The translations under genes and the position numbers were made by a program. Under the pieces are notes generated by a model that worked only from the letters and a program-made list of their open reading frames with translations, did not search any database and was not told the origin of the DNA. Below are positions 1-8,711 of a DNA stretch of 25,502 nucleotides, in pieces. Origin of the DNA: an uncultured Alistipes sp. (lineage in GTDB: Bacteria; Bacteroidota; Bacteroidia; Bacteroidales; Rikenellaceae); the NCBI RefSeq assembly GCF_949296715.1, contig NZ_CASFQD010000042.1, positions 1 to 25,502 on the forward strand, read 5' to 3'. The first letter of the stretch is position 1. Every line of letters starts with the position of its first letter.

Positions 1-717
1 ATCCGCCCGGACGGCCAGCAGCTGCGCCGCCTCGACGCGCCGGGGCAGCGGCAGCGAATCGCGGATGCCCTGCGCCAGCCTTACGCCGCGCGCCGCCTCC
101 TCGCCGCGCAGCACGTTGAAGTTGTGCAGCGCCACCTCGCGGCGCTGCTCGACCGACACCAGCTCGAACTCCGCCTCGCTCAACCGGGCGTCGATCATCA
201 GCACGTCGCCCCGGGCAACGAGCCCCTCGGCGAAGCGGCGGTCGACGACCTGCTTGAGCGAGCGGATGATGGCGACATACTGCCGCATGGCCTCGGCATA
301 GAGTTCGGCGGCCGAGAGGCTCCAGTAGGCATAGTCGGCGGCATAGCGCACCTCGAGCTGCGAGAACTCCTCGTCGCAGAGCGCGATGTCGTACCCCGCC
401 TCGGCGCTGCGCACCGAGGCCCGCACGGCCCCGCCGCCGTAGAGCGTCTGCACGATCTGCGGCAGCAGGCTGAAGGTCCAGTGCTCGACCCCGTCGTGAT
501 GGCGTGCCGAGAGCGAGAAGCTGCCGTCGGCCGAGAGGCGCGGCAGCCGCCCCGTGCGGGCCTGACCGAGCGTCTGCGCCGCGGCGTCGACCTGCGCCGC
601 GGCGACCTTGAGCTGGCGGCTGTAGCCGGCCACGGCCGCGCGGTAGTCGTCGAGCGTCGTCTGCCCGTGCAGTGTCACGGCGACAAGGAGCAGAAGGGCT
701 GTACAGAGGGTTTTCAT
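1..717 (-). CDS. TolC-family outer-membrane efflux protein (partial, 3' end outside window)
   Basis: This is the outer-membrane channel of a tripartite RND efflux system. It begins at ATG 717-715 and stays open for 239 codons to the window edge, so the C-terminal part is missing. The N-terminus is a hydrophobic signal peptide (MKTLCTALLLLVAVTLHGQ) followed by TTLDDYRAAVAGYSRQLKVA, a typical start of the first TolC helical repeat. Long Ala/Gln/Arg/Glu-rich helices follow (for example AAAQVDAAAQTLGQARTGRLP and SEAEFELVSVEQRREVALHNFNVLRGE), as expected for the periplasmic helical barrel. A Gly-rich stretch (LYGGGAVRASV) fits the region near a beta-barrel strand. The start codon overlaps the stop of the RND pump gene by 4 bp (ATGA), which implies translational coupling and a shared operon. 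There is no lipobox, so this looks like a non-acylated TolC relative. The family call is firm; the substrate is unknown. Confidence 0.9.
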   Translation of the reverse strand, partial: MKTLCTALLLLVAVTLHGQTTLDDYRAAVAGYSRQLKVAAAQVDAAAQTLGQARTGRLPRLSADGSFSLSARHHDGVEHWTFSLLPQIVQTLYGGGAVRASVRSAEAGYDIALCDEEFSQLEVRYAADYAYWSLSAAELYAEAMRQYVAIIRSLKQVVDRRFAEGLVARGDVLMIDARLSEAEFELVSVEQRREVALHNFNVLRGEEAARGVRLAQGIRDSLPLPRRVEAAQLLAVRAD

Positions 718-3700
718 GGCTTGCGGATATGGTAAAAGAGGGCATAGACGACCGGCAGCACGCAGATCGTGAGCAGCGTGGCGACGAAGAGCCCGCCCAT
801 GATCGTGGCGGCCATCGCGCCGAACATCGCGTCGAAGAGCAGCGGCAGCATGCCGAGGATCGTCGTGCCGGAGGCCATCGCCACGGGGACGATGCGACTG
901 CGCGTCGCCTCGACGAGCGCCTCGTAGGGAGAACGGCCCGCGGCGCGCAGCGTGCCGATCTGTTCGACGAGCACCACGGCGTTCTTGATGTTCATGCCCA
1001 CGAGCCCGAGCAGCCCGAGCAGCGAGAAGAAGTTGAAGACCTTGCCCGTCACGGCAAGACCCGCCACCACGCCGATGAAGATGAGCGGGATCATCAGCAG
1101 GATCACCGCCGGATCGCGGTAGTTGCGGAACAGCAGCAGCAGGACCGTGAAGATCAGCACCAGCGTCAGCGGCAGGTAGCGCGCCAGCGCGGCGTTGGAC
1201 TCCTGCTGGCTCTCCTGCTCGCCGAAGATGCGCATCGCGTAGCCTTCGGGCAGTGCGACCGAGCGTTCGATCTCCCGGCGCAGCGTCGTGAAGAGCTCCA
1301 TGGTGTTGACGCCGCGCGCGGGGTCGCACTGCGCCCGCATCACGCGCTGACGGTTGTAGCGCTTGATGACGCCGCTGCGGAACCCGAAGCGGAAACCGTC
1401 GACGGCCTGCCCGAGCGAGAAGACCCGCCCGGCAGGCGTGAAGATCGGCAGCGACTGGAGATTGGTCAGGTTGTAGTCGCCGATGTTCTCGTCCTTGAGC
1501 AGGATCGGCAGGAAGAGGTCGCCCTCGCGGTATTCGCCCAGACGGTAGCCCTGCGTGGCGATGGTCAGGCCGCGGGCCAGCTGGCTGCGCGTGATGCCGA
1601 TGCGCTGCCCCTTCATCTGCGAATAGAGGGGCTGCCACGTCGGGATGCGGTTGCCCCAGCCGTTGCGGATGTTCACGGCGCCGGGCGTGCGCCACATGAT
1701 GGCCTCGGCCCGGGCCGCCAGCGCACGCAGCGTGTCGATGTCATCGCCGATGAATCCGAACTCGATGGCCGCATCGGGCACGGGCGAGAGCTTGAAGAGC
1801 GACGAGCGCAGCCACACGTCGGGGAAGTTCGCCTCGACGTAGGCGCCGAAGCGCTCCTCGACCGCGGCCGTCTGCCGCCGGTCGTGCACCTCGACGAGGA
1901 TGTTGCCGAAGTTGGGACGCAGCGAGACGCTGCTGCTGGCCAGGTAGTAGCGCGGCGGCGTGGCGCCCATCGTCATCGAGACGCACTTCACCTCGGGCTG
2001 TGCGCGCAGCCACGCCTCCATGCGGAGCAGGTTCTCTTCCGTGGCGCGGATGTCGTACCCCTCGGGCAGCAGCACGTCGGCCCGGAAATAGGGCTTGTCG
2101 AGCGACGGAAAGAAGTTTTGCGGCATGCGCCCCATGACGACGAGCGACGCGGCGAAGAGCACGACGACCCCGGCCACGACACCCCACCTCCGGCGCAGCA
2201 GCGCTGCCAGCAGACGGTCGAACGCCCGGTAGAACTTCGTGTCGTAGGGGTCGCGCACGGCCTTTTCGGTGCGGAGCATGAAGCTGCCGAACAGGGGCGT
2301 CTGCGTCAGGGCCAGCACCCAGCTCAAGAGCAGCGAGAGGGCCAGCACGACGAAGAGCGGCTTGACGATCTCGGCGACGGACGACGGCGCGAGGTAGAGC
2401 GGCAGGAACGAGCAAACGGCGATGAGCGTGGCACCCAGCAGGCTCCAGCGCGGGGCATTGGCCCCGTCGACGAAGGCCTGCCGCCGGGCGACGCCCCGTA
2501 GCATGGCCTGCCGGGCGTTGTCCGTCACGACGATGGCGTTGTCGACAAGCATGCCCATGGCGATGATGAAGCCCGCGAGCGACGTGCGGTTCAGCCCCTC
2601 GCCGAGCAGCTGCATGAGCAGCAGCGTCCCGCCGATCGAGAAGAGCAGCGAGCTGCCGATGAGCACCCCGGAGCGGACCCCCATGACGAGCATGATAACC
2701 AGGATGACGATCCCGACCGACTCGGCCAGGTTGAGCACGAAGGTGCGGTTGGCCTCGCGGGCGATGCGGTCCTCGGGATAGAGCACCGCAAGGTCCATGC
2801 CCACAGGCATGCGGCCGACGAGCGTCTTCAGCACGGCGTCGATGCGCTCGCCGGTCCGAACGACGTCGACCTGCTCTTCGGTCGAGATGCCGATGCCGAT
2901 GGCCCGCCGTCCGTCGACCCGCATCAGGGTCTGCGGCGGGTCGGCATACCCGCGTTCGATGCGGGCGATGTCGCCCAGGCGGTACTGCTTGCCCGAGGAG
3001 GAGATCAGCAGCTGGTCGGCGATGTCCTCCAGCGAGCGGTAGGTCCCCGACTCCAGAATCCGGATGCGGAGCGCCCCGGCCTGCTTCTCGCCGCTGTCCA
3101 CGACGGCATTCTGCTGCGAGATGGTCTGCACGACGGTCTCGGGGCGGATCGAGAAGTTGGCCAGCGCCGCAAGGCTGACATAGACGTTCACGACGGGCGT
3201 CTGCTCGCCGAAGAGCGTCACCTTGCGCACGCCGCCGACCGTCACGACATGGGTCTTGATGCGCTGCGCCCAGTCGCGCAGTTCGGACCACGAAAAGCCC
3301 TCGTCGGCCGAAAGGCCGTAGTAGATACCGAAGACGTCGCCGAAGTCGTCGGCCACGGTGATGCGCGACGCCTCCGCGGGCAGCTGCGCCTGGACGTCGA
3401 GCACCTTGCGTCGCAGCTCGTCCCACAGCTGCGGAATGTCGCGCGCCGGAGTCGCCGGGTCGAGTTCGACGAGGATTTTCGAGAGTCCGTAACGGGACTC
3501 GGAGGTGATCTTGTGGATGCGCCGCATCGACTGCACCTCGCGTTCGATGGGCTCGGTGACGAGCTGCTCGACCTCGGCGGGCGTGGCGCCCGGGTAGCGG
3601 CAGAGCAGCGAGGCGCTCTTGATGACGAAGGTCGAATCCTCCTTCTTGCCGAGCGTCGCAAAACCCGCCACGCCACCCACGAGCAGCACGAGCAGGAAGA

Positions 3701-3746
3701 ACCACACGACACGCGCGTTCTTCAGGGCATATTCGGGCAGGTTCAT
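714..3746 (-). CDS. RND efflux transporter permease (AcrB/MMPL type inner-membrane pump)
   Basis: This is a 1010-residue proton-driven RND pump, the expected length for the family. TM1 lies at about residues 13-31 and is followed by the first periplasmic domain with the porter sequence CRYPGATPAEVEQLVTEPIE. TM2-TM6 begin near residue 338. The TM4 proton-relay segment GMLVDNAIVVTDN (398-410) carries Asp402, but Asn403 stands where AcrB has its second Asp. The partner lysine of TM10 is present in GMNIKNAVVLVEQ (Lys921). The second half repeats the TM and periplasmic layout, and the last TM ends at VVYALFYHIRKP. The gene overlaps the adaptor gene upstream and the TolC gene downstream by 4 bp each, so the three are one operon. 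The subgroup looks like the generic Bacteroidota AcrB-like pumps. Drugs, bile acids or fatty acids are possible substrates, but nothing here chooses between them. Confidence 0.95.
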   Translation of the reverse strand: MNLPEYALKNARVVWFFLLVLLVGGVAGFATLGKKEDSTFVIKSASLLCRYPGATPAEVEQLVTEPIEREVQSMRRIHKITSESRYGLSKILVELDPATPARDIPQLWDELRRKVLDVQAQLPAEASRITVADDFGDVFGIYYGLSADEGFSWSELRDWAQRIKTHVVTVGGVRKVTLFGEQTPVVNVYVSLAALANFSIRPETVVQTISQQNAVVDSGEKQAGALRIRILESGTYRSLEDIADQLLISSSGKQYRLGDIARIERGYADPPQTLMRVDGRRAIGIGISTEEQVDVVRTGERIDAVLKTLVGRMPVGMDLAVLYPEDRIAREANRTFVLNLAESVGIVILVIMLVMGVRSGVLIGSSLLFSIGGTLLLMQLLGEGLNRTSLAGFIIAMGMLVDNAIVVTDNARQAMLRGVARRQAFVDGANAPRWSLLGATLIAVCSFLPLYLAPSSVAEIVKPLFVVLALSLLLSWVLALTQTPLFGSFMLRTEKAVRDPYDTKFYRAFDRLLAALLRRRWGVVAGVVVLFAASLVVMGRMPQNFFPSLDKPYFRADVLLPEGYDIRATEENLLRMEAWLRAQPEVKCVSMTMGATPPRYYLASSSVSLRPNFGNILVEVHDRRQTAAVEERFGAYVEANFPDVWLRSSLFKLSPVPDAAIEFGFIGDDIDTLRALAARAEAIMWRTPGAVNIRNGWGNRIPTWQPLYSQMKGQRIGITRSQLARGLTIATQGYRLGEYREGDLFLPILLKDENIGDYNLTNLQSLPIFTPAGRVFSLGQAVDGFRFGFRSGVIKRYNRQRVMRAQCDPARGVNTMELFTTLRREIERSVALPEGYAMRIFGEQESQQESNAALARYLPLTLVLIFTVLLLLFRNYRDPAVILLMIPLIFIGVVAGLAVTGKVFNFFSLLGLLGLVGMNIKNAVVLVEQIGTLRAAGRSPYEALVEATRSRIVPVAMASGTTILGMLPLLFDAMFGAMAATIMGGLFVATLLTICVLPVVYALFYHIRKP

Positions 3747-4777
3747 GGCTTGTCGCTCATTATGCGCACCGTCTCGCCCTCGCGCAGCTGATAGACCCCG
3801 GCCGTCACGACGCGCTCGCCGGGTTCGACGCCGCTGTCGACGATGACGCGGTCGCGGCCGTAAGGCTCGCCGAGCGTCACGGCGCGCCGCTCGACCCGCT
3901 CGCCGTCACCGACGATCCAGACATAATCCCCGCCCTCGGCCGGTGCGCAGACGGCCGTCAGGGGCAGCAACACGGCATCCGCAACGGGGTCGGCCGTGCG
4001 CATGGTGACGGTGCACGACATGCCCGGAGAGATGCGGCAGCGCGCCGTATCGACCCCTTCGAGCGTCAGCGAGACCGGAAAGCCCGAGGCATCGGACGAT
4101 GTGCGGGCGTAATCCTTCAGCCGCGCCGCAAACACCACGCCGCGGTAGTTGTCGAACGCCACGTCGAAGTGCGTCGAGGGGCGCGCGAGGGCATCGAGCG
4201 CGCTCTCGGGCAGGGTGAACTTCACGGTCGAGGTCTCGGGCGCCACCAGCCGCAGGATCGTCTGCCCGGACTGCACACGCTCATACTTGTCGACGTATGC
4301 CGCCTCGATGACCCCGGCGAACGGGGCCCGCAGCCGCGTATCCTTGAGCAGGTCGAGGGCATTCTCATACGACGAGCGGGCCTGCGCATAGCGCGTCTGC
4401 GCCGCCTCGGCCTCCTGGCGCGAGACGGCCTCGTGCTGCAGCAGCCGCTGCATGCGCTGCATCTGCGAGCGCGCCTCCTCATAGGCCGAGCGCTGGGCCG
4501 CGACCTGCAGCTCGACGTCCCGGGGGTCGAGTTCGGCGAGCATCTGCCCCTTCTTCACGCTCTCGCCCTGCGCAACGGGAATATCCGACACCTGCCCCGA
4601 GAGCTTGAAGGCCAGGTTCACGGCATCGTCGGGGGTCGCCATGCCGGCAAAATCCTTGTCGATGAACCCGGCCCGACGGGCCGTCTCGACCTTGACGGGC
4701 CGCACCGAATCGACCGGCACGCTCCTGCCGCCGCAGGACGCCGCAAAAAACATCACAAAAAAGAGAAACCGGCGCAT
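3743..4777 (-). CDS. RND efflux periplasmic adaptor subunit (HlyD/AcrA family lipoprotein)
   Basis: This 344-residue membrane-fusion protein links the RND pump to the TolC channel. The N-terminus MRRFLFFVMFFAASCGG is a short lipoprotein signal peptide with the acylated cysteine at residue 15. A lipoyl-like half-domain (AFKLSGQVSDIPVAQGESVKKGQMLAELDPRD, written here as about residues 56-88) precedes an alpha-helical hairpin at about 89-146. The second lipoyl half follows (RAPFAGVIEAAYVDKYERVQSGQ), then a beta-barrel and a membrane-proximal domain ending in GVEPGERVVTAGVYQLREGETVRIM. ATG 4777 is the only reasonable start: an in-frame stop lies at 4810-4808, and the next Met (residue 9) would destroy the signal peptide. 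A strong palindrome ends 3 bp before this ATG, so there is no ordinary ribosome-binding site. The gene overlaps the pump gene by 4 bp. Confidence 0.93.
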   Translation of the reverse strand: MRRFLFFVMFFAASCGGRSVPVDSVRPVKVETARRAGFIDKDFAGMATPDDAVNLAFKLSGQVSDIPVAQGESVKKGQMLAELDPRDVELQVAAQRSAYEEARSQMQRMQRLLQHEAVSRQEAEAAQTRYAQARSSYENALDLLKDTRLRAPFAGVIEAAYVDKYERVQSGQTILRLVAPETSTVKFTLPESALDALARPSTHFDVAFDNYRGVVFAARLKDYARTSSDASGFPVSLTLEGVDTARCRISPGMSCTVTMRTADPVADAVLLPLTAVCAPAEGGDYVWIVGDGERVERRAVTLGEPYGRDRVIVDSGVEPGERVVTAGVYQLREGETVRIMSDKP

Positions 4778-4780
4778 ACG

Positions 4781-4815
4781 AAAAAAGTTGACTCCGACGG
4801 TTCGGAGTCAACTTT
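4781..4815 (-). terminator. Intrinsic terminator or attenuator hairpin between the DoxX gene and the efflux operon
   Basis: A perfect 13-bp inverted repeat pairs 4784-4796 with 4803-4815 around a 6-nt loop. Read on the minus strand it is followed by a run of T (complement of the six A at 4781-4786, half of them in the stem), the usual form of a rho-independent terminator. It lies 25 bp after the DoxX-family stop codon (4843-4841) and should end the suf-tmk-doxX transcript. It also lies 3 bp before the adaptor start codon at 4777. The same palindrome could therefore be an attenuator or the operator of a repressor for the efflux operon. The hairpin is seen directly; its role is inferred. Confidence 0.8.
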
Positions 4816-4840
4816 CATACCATTGTGCGCCGCAGGGCCC

Positions 4841-5947
4841 CTACGGGCGAATATCGCGACAATTCCTTTTAGCCGAGATCGTTCCGTCGTCGAGGACGAC
4901 CACCCCGTTGTCGGCGCGCAGCAGGGTCTTCATCGTCGAGGCGTCGATGTTGTAGCAGGGCACCTGCCCCGACCCGAAATCGTGGCCGTAGCTGTCGTAG
5001 AGCGGCTGGGGCGTCAGGCAGACGACCGCGGCGCCCTCCTCCGCAGCGCGGGCAACCAGCCGCGCCATGCGGCGCGCGCAGCTGCGCGGCAGGCGGTCGA
5101 ACGACGTCACGCAGAGCATGTAGAGACGTCCGGGCGTCGAGAGCACCTCCTCGGTGGCATCCCCGTCGGCACCGTGCAGCGCAAATTCGCTCACCAGCGG
5201 ACGGATTGCGGGCTCCTCGCTCGTCGTGCGCGTATCGACCCACTCCCACTTCGTCTCGTCCTGCCACTCCGTGTCGTCGAGCGTGAACTCGCGTTCGCGG
5301 CCCGTGCGGCGGTTGCGGTAGACGAGCACCGTCTCGGTCTCGCCGGCCTCGATTTCGGGCGCCTGCTTCGCCTCGAGGATGTTGACCCCGACCTTGTAGG
5401 GCAGGAAGTCGACAAGCGGCAGGTGGCGGTAGCAGTAGTAACCCAAGTACATCGACAGGCAGAAGAAAGCGATTGTCAGGCAGACCTCCAGGGGCTTGAA
5501 CGCGAAGATGCGGTCGGGACGGTAGCGCCACCAGACGACGAGGGCCATGGCCAGCAGCACGACGTTCTTCGCAAAGGTCTCCCAGGGCGTGAGTTTCAGC
5601 GCCTCGCCGAAGCATCCGCAGTCCTCGACGGGGATGAGCGTGGCGCTCAACAGGGTCAGCAGCGTGAAGAAGCAGAGCGACAGCACCGCGAAAATCGAGA
5701 TGAGCCGGATGCGCACCTTGAAGAGGAGCATGCAGCCCATCATCAGCTCGGCGCCGCACAGCCAGATCGAGAAGGCCATCGCCCCCCACTGCAGGTACTC
5801 CATACCGTAGATCGAGAGGTATTCGTTGACCTTCAGGGCCGTGCCCCACGGGTCGATCACCTTCGTGAAGCCCGAGAAGATGAACGTGCAGGCGAGCACC
5901 AGCCGGCAGACGTGCGACAATATCTTGAATCCGCGTTTGTTTCTCAT
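4841..5947 (-). CDS. DoxX-like / BT_3928-type membrane protein with CxC motif and soluble C-terminal domain
   Basis: This 368-residue membrane protein resembles the DoxX/MauE-like proteins that Bacteroidota annotations often call the BT_3928 family. Hydrophobic segments lie at about 9-29, 55-75, 82-104, 125-141 and 153-173. The first contains the family-typical FSGFTKVIDP. A Cys-Gly-Cys pair (C110, C112 in PVEDCGCFGEALKLTPWETF) sits just after the third segment, a position used for thiol chemistry in MauE/VKOR-like proteins. The soluble part from about residue 180 has a short cysteine-containing stretch (LCVTSFDRLPRSCARRM) and an end that may be thioredoxin-like (VVVLDDGTISAKRNCRDIRP), though no CxxC is seen there. 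The start ATG 5947 overlaps the tmk stop by 4 bp; upstream extensions of the frame run through tmk in another frame and are rejected. A role in extracytoplasmic thiol or quinone redox is plausible but unproven. Confidence 0.85.
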   Translation of the reverse strand: MRNKRGFKILSHVCRLVLACTFIFSGFTKVIDPWGTALKVNEYLSIYGMEYLQWGAMAFSIWLCGAELMMGCMLLFKVRIRLISIFAVLSLCFFTLLTLLSATLIPVEDCGCFGEALKLTPWETFAKNVVLLAMALVVWWRYRPDRIFAFKPLEVCLTIAFFCLSMYLGYYCYRHLPLVDFLPYKVGVNILEAKQAPEIEAGETETVLVYRNRRTGREREFTLDDTEWQDETKWEWVDTRTTSEEPAIRPLVSEFALHGADGDATEEVLSTPGRLYMLCVTSFDRLPRSCARRMARLVARAAEEGAAVVCLTPQPLYDSYGHDFGSGQVPCYNIDASTMKTLLRADNGVVVLDDGTISAKRNCRDIRP

Positions 5948-6630
5948 CGTTTTCCGAGCACGGGGGTCAGCTCCGCGCGTATTTTTTCGAATATGCCCTC
6001 GGGCGTCTCCATCGCCCCGGCGGCATTGCTGCAATCCACGACACGCAGCGTCGGGTCTTCCGCCGCCGCTTCGAGGTAGACCTCGCGCACGCGCCGCTGC
6101 AGGTCGAGCGACGCCTCGTGGATATCCTCCGCACCGTGCAGGTAGGCACGGTCGTCGCCCGCGCGCTGCTCCGTGAGCTTGCGCTCGGTGAAGGCGAAGG
6201 GCACGTCGAGAAAGAGCGACAGATCGGGGCGCGGCAGGGCGTTGTGGCCGAACTCCAGGTCGAGAATCCAGCGGGCCAGGCGGCGGCGCGGCTCCCCCTC
6301 GGGCAGCTTGGCGCATTGGAAACCGACGTTCGAATAGACGTAGCGGTCGAGCACCACGGCGCGTCCTTCGGCAAGCCAGCTGCGGATCTGCCCCGCCGCC
6401 TCGGCCCGGTCACCGGCGAAGAGCAGCGCCACGAGGTAGGGATCCACCTCCCCGACACCGCCGAACTCGCCGCGCAGGAAGCGGGCGATCAGCTCGCCGT
6501 AAACGGGCGCGTCGAAGCGCGGGAAATGGATATACTCGCTGCGCAGGCCGCTCGCCGAAAGCAGCTCGCGCAACAGGCGGACCTGGGTCGACTTGCCCGC
6601 TCCGTCCAGTCCTTCGAGTACGATGAACAT
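5944..6630 (-). CDS. tmk: Thymidylate kinase (dTMP kinase)
   Basis: This 228-residue P-loop kinase makes dTDP from dTMP and ATP, the last step that is specific to dTTP synthesis. The N-terminus MFIVLEGLDGAGKST has the Walker A loop at residues 7-15. The DR motif of the family is present as LDRYVYSN (residues 94-101), followed by FQCAKL in place of the usual Q/A-rich helix. PDLSLFLDVP and a LID-like stretch (LTEQRAGDDRAYLHGAED) follow. ATG 6630 is chosen because it starts exactly at the family N-terminus and has AAGGA five bases upstream, one of the few clear Shine-Dalgarno sites in the window. The gene lies 40 bp after sufS and overlaps the DoxX gene by 4 bp, so it is probably expressed from the suf promoter. 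Confidence 0.93.
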   Translation of the reverse strand: MFIVLEGLDGAGKSTQVRLLRELLSASGLRSEYIHFPRFDAPVYGELIARFLRGEFGGVGEVDPYLVALLFAGDRAEAAGQIRSWLAEGRAVVLDRYVYSNVGFQCAKLPEGEPRRRLARWILDLEFGHNALPRPDLSLFLDVPFAFTERKLTEQRAGDDRAYLHGAEDIHEASLDLQRRVREVYLEAAAEDPTLRVVDCSNAAGAMETPEGIFEKIRAELTPVLGKR

Positions 6631-6670
6631 CGGTTCCTTGCGTTTATTGTGGTTTCGTTTCGGTTCTCGC

Positions 6671-7891
6671 CTACTGGCGCAGCATGCGCACGGCCCGCGC
6701 AACACCGGCGGCCAGCGCATCCACCTCCGCTTCGGTGTTGTAGAGCGCGAACGACGCGCGGCACATGCCCGTCACGCCGTAATGGTCCATCACCGGCTCG
6801 GCACAGTGGTGTCCCGTGCGGACGGCGATGCCCAGCTTATCGAGGATCATCCCCATGTCGTAGGGGTGCACCCCCTCGACGTTGAACGACACGATGGCGC
6901 ACTTGTCCGCCGTCGTGCCGTAGATGCGCAGTCCGTCGATCGCCCCGAGGCGTTCGGTCGCCCGGTCGAGCAGCGCCCGTTCGTGGGCCTCGACCTCCGC
7001 GGGATCGAACTGCTGCACATACCGCACCGCCTCGCCCAGCCCGATGGCCCCGACGAAGTTGGCCGTTCCGGCCTCGAACTTCAGCGGCACGGAGGCATAG
7101 GTCGTGCGGGCGAAGGTCACGCGGTCGACCATGTCGCCGCCCCCGAGGAACGGGGGCATGGCATCGAGCAGCGCCCGCTTGCCGTACAGCACGCCGATGC
7201 CGGTCGGGCCGTAGAGCTTGTGGCCCGAGAAGGCGTAGAAGTCGCAGTCGAGCGCCTGCACGTCCACGCCGCCGTGCACCACGCCCTGGCAGCCGTCGAC
7301 GACGACGACCGCCCCGACGGCATGGGCCGCGCGGATAACGGGGCGCAGGTCGGGCCGCGTGCCGAGCGTATTGGAGGCCTGCGTCACGGCGACCACGCGC
7401 GTGCGTGCGTCGAGCAGCGATTCGAGCAGGTCGGTGCGCAGCGCCCCCTCGTCGTTGAAGGGCAGCATGCGCAGCTCGGCCCCCTTGCGCTCGGCGAGCA
7501 GCTGCCACGGCACGAGGTTCGAGTGGTGCTCCATCTCGCTGACGACGATGTTGTCGCCCGCATGCACGAAGCGCTCGCCCCAGGCGTAGGCCACCGTGTT
7601 GAGCGACGCCGTGGCCCCGGCCGTGAAGACCACCTCCTCCTTCGCCGCGGCGCCCAGGAAGGCGGCAATCCGCTCGCGGGCCGCCTCGTAGCGCGTCGTG
7701 GCCTCCTCCGAGAGCAGGTGCACGCCGCGGTGGATGTTGGCGTTCAGCTCGCGGTGCAGCCGGTCCACGGTCTCGATCACGGCCAGCGGTTTCTGCGCCG
7801 TGGCCCCGTTGTCGAGGTAGACCAGCGGCCGCCCGTAGACCTCTCGTGCGAGAATCGGAAACTCCCCGCGTATCTTTTCGATATCCAGCAT
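6671..7891 (-). CDS. sufS: Cysteine desulfurase SufS (group II)
   Basis: This PLP enzyme of 406 residues, the usual size, takes sulfur from L-cysteine to give alanine and a persulfide for Fe-S cluster assembly. The PLP-binding lysine is Lys225 in FSGHKLYGPTG. The cofactor-stacking histidine lies in SEMEHHSN (H122/H123), and RGVHLLSEEAT is the typical N-terminal loop. The catalytic cysteine is Cys363 in RTGHHCAEPVM, with the conserved Arg soon after in CRASFALYNT. Small oddity: DGCQGVVH carries Cys201 where many relatives have Ala. ATG 7891 gives the standard N-terminus (MLDIEKIRGEFPIL); a longer open frame upstream overlaps sufD and is rejected. It starts 2 bp after the sufD stop. No sufE or sufU partner gene is seen next to it. 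Confidence 0.97.
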   Translation of the reverse strand: MLDIEKIRGEFPILAREVYGRPLVYLDNGATAQKPLAVIETVDRLHRELNANIHRGVHLLSEEATTRYEAARERIAAFLGAAAKEEVVFTAGATASLNTVAYAWGERFVHAGDNIVVSEMEHHSNLVPWQLLAERKGAELRMLPFNDEGALRTDLLESLLDARTRVVAVTQASNTLGTRPDLRPVIRAAHAVGAVVVVDGCQGVVHGGVDVQALDCDFYAFSGHKLYGPTGIGVLYGKRALLDAMPPFLGGGDMVDRVTFARTTYASVPLKFEAGTANFVGAIGLGEAVRYVQQFDPAEVEAHERALLDRATERLGAIDGLRIYGTTADKCAIVSFNVEGVHPYDMGMILDKLGIAVRTGHHCAEPVMDHYGVTGMCRASFALYNTEAEVDALAAGVARAVRMLRQ

Positions 7892-7893
7892 CG

Positions 7894-8711
7894 TCACATC
7901 CGTTTCATTTTCGCGGCGACAGCCTCCAGCAGCACCTCGCCCAGCGGTTCGATGCCGCAGCGGCGCACGATGTCGCCGACGAACCCTTCGATTTGCAAGC
8001 GCCGCGCCCCGGCCTCGCTCAGGCCCCGCTGCCGCATGTAATAGACCGCCTCGGCATCCATCTGCCCGACCGTCGCGCCGTGCGAGCACTTCACGTCGTC
8101 GGCATAGATTTCCAGCTGCGGCCACGTCGTGATGCGCGCCGTGTCACTCAAGAGGATGTTGCGGCTCTGCTGCTGCGCGTCGGTGCGCTGGGCATCCTGC
8201 GCCACGTAGACCAGCCCGTGGAACTCGCCCACGGCACGGCCCCCGGCCACGCCCTTCACGCACGACTCGCTCCGGCAGTCGGAGACATTGTGCGCCGTAT
8301 GCAGCCGCACGACGCAGTGCTCCTCATCCGTGGCGAGGAAGACCCCGCCCAGCGTATTTTCGGCCCCGCGACCGTTCAGGTCGATGCGGTAGGCGGCATT
8401 GGCACTCGCCAGCTGCACCGCCGTAATGCGGCAGTCGCTCCGGGCCGCCTGCTCCACGGCCACCTCGGCGAAGGCCTCGGCCGTGAAGAGCTCCGTAAGC
8501 TCGAGCCGCGCCCCCTCGCCCAGCGTGCAGCGCAGCGCCGAAAGCTCCGGCGTCGTGTGCAGCACGACGAGCCGCGCCGCCCCGCCCGCGGCGACCTCCA
8601 CGTCGAGATGCCGCGGATCGACCGCCGCATAAGGCTCCGTCACGGTCTCCGTGATGCGGAGCCGCTCCCCTTCCGCCGTGCGGAAGCTGCGGAGAATGTC
8701 TGACAGCGCCG

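Noticed and set aside
4787..4815. TTGAC inside the palindrome as an E. coli-type -35 element for the efflux operon
   Set aside because: Bacteroidota primary promoters do not use TTGACA, and a matching -10 at 17 bp would fall inside the coding region after the start codon.
4169..6079. A 636-codon plus-strand frame, and similar ones at 672-2501, 15056-17167 and 18293-20371
   Set aside because: All are complements of well-supported minus-strand genes, with low-complexity Arg/Ala/His-rich products and no initiation signals.
7892..8125. Upstream extension of the sufS frame (also doxX-family to 6316, GH105 to 22237, tmk to 6720)
   Set aside because: The extensions run over neighbouring genes in another frame. 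The internal ATGs give exact family N-termini or signal peptides and leave ATGA overlaps or short gaps.
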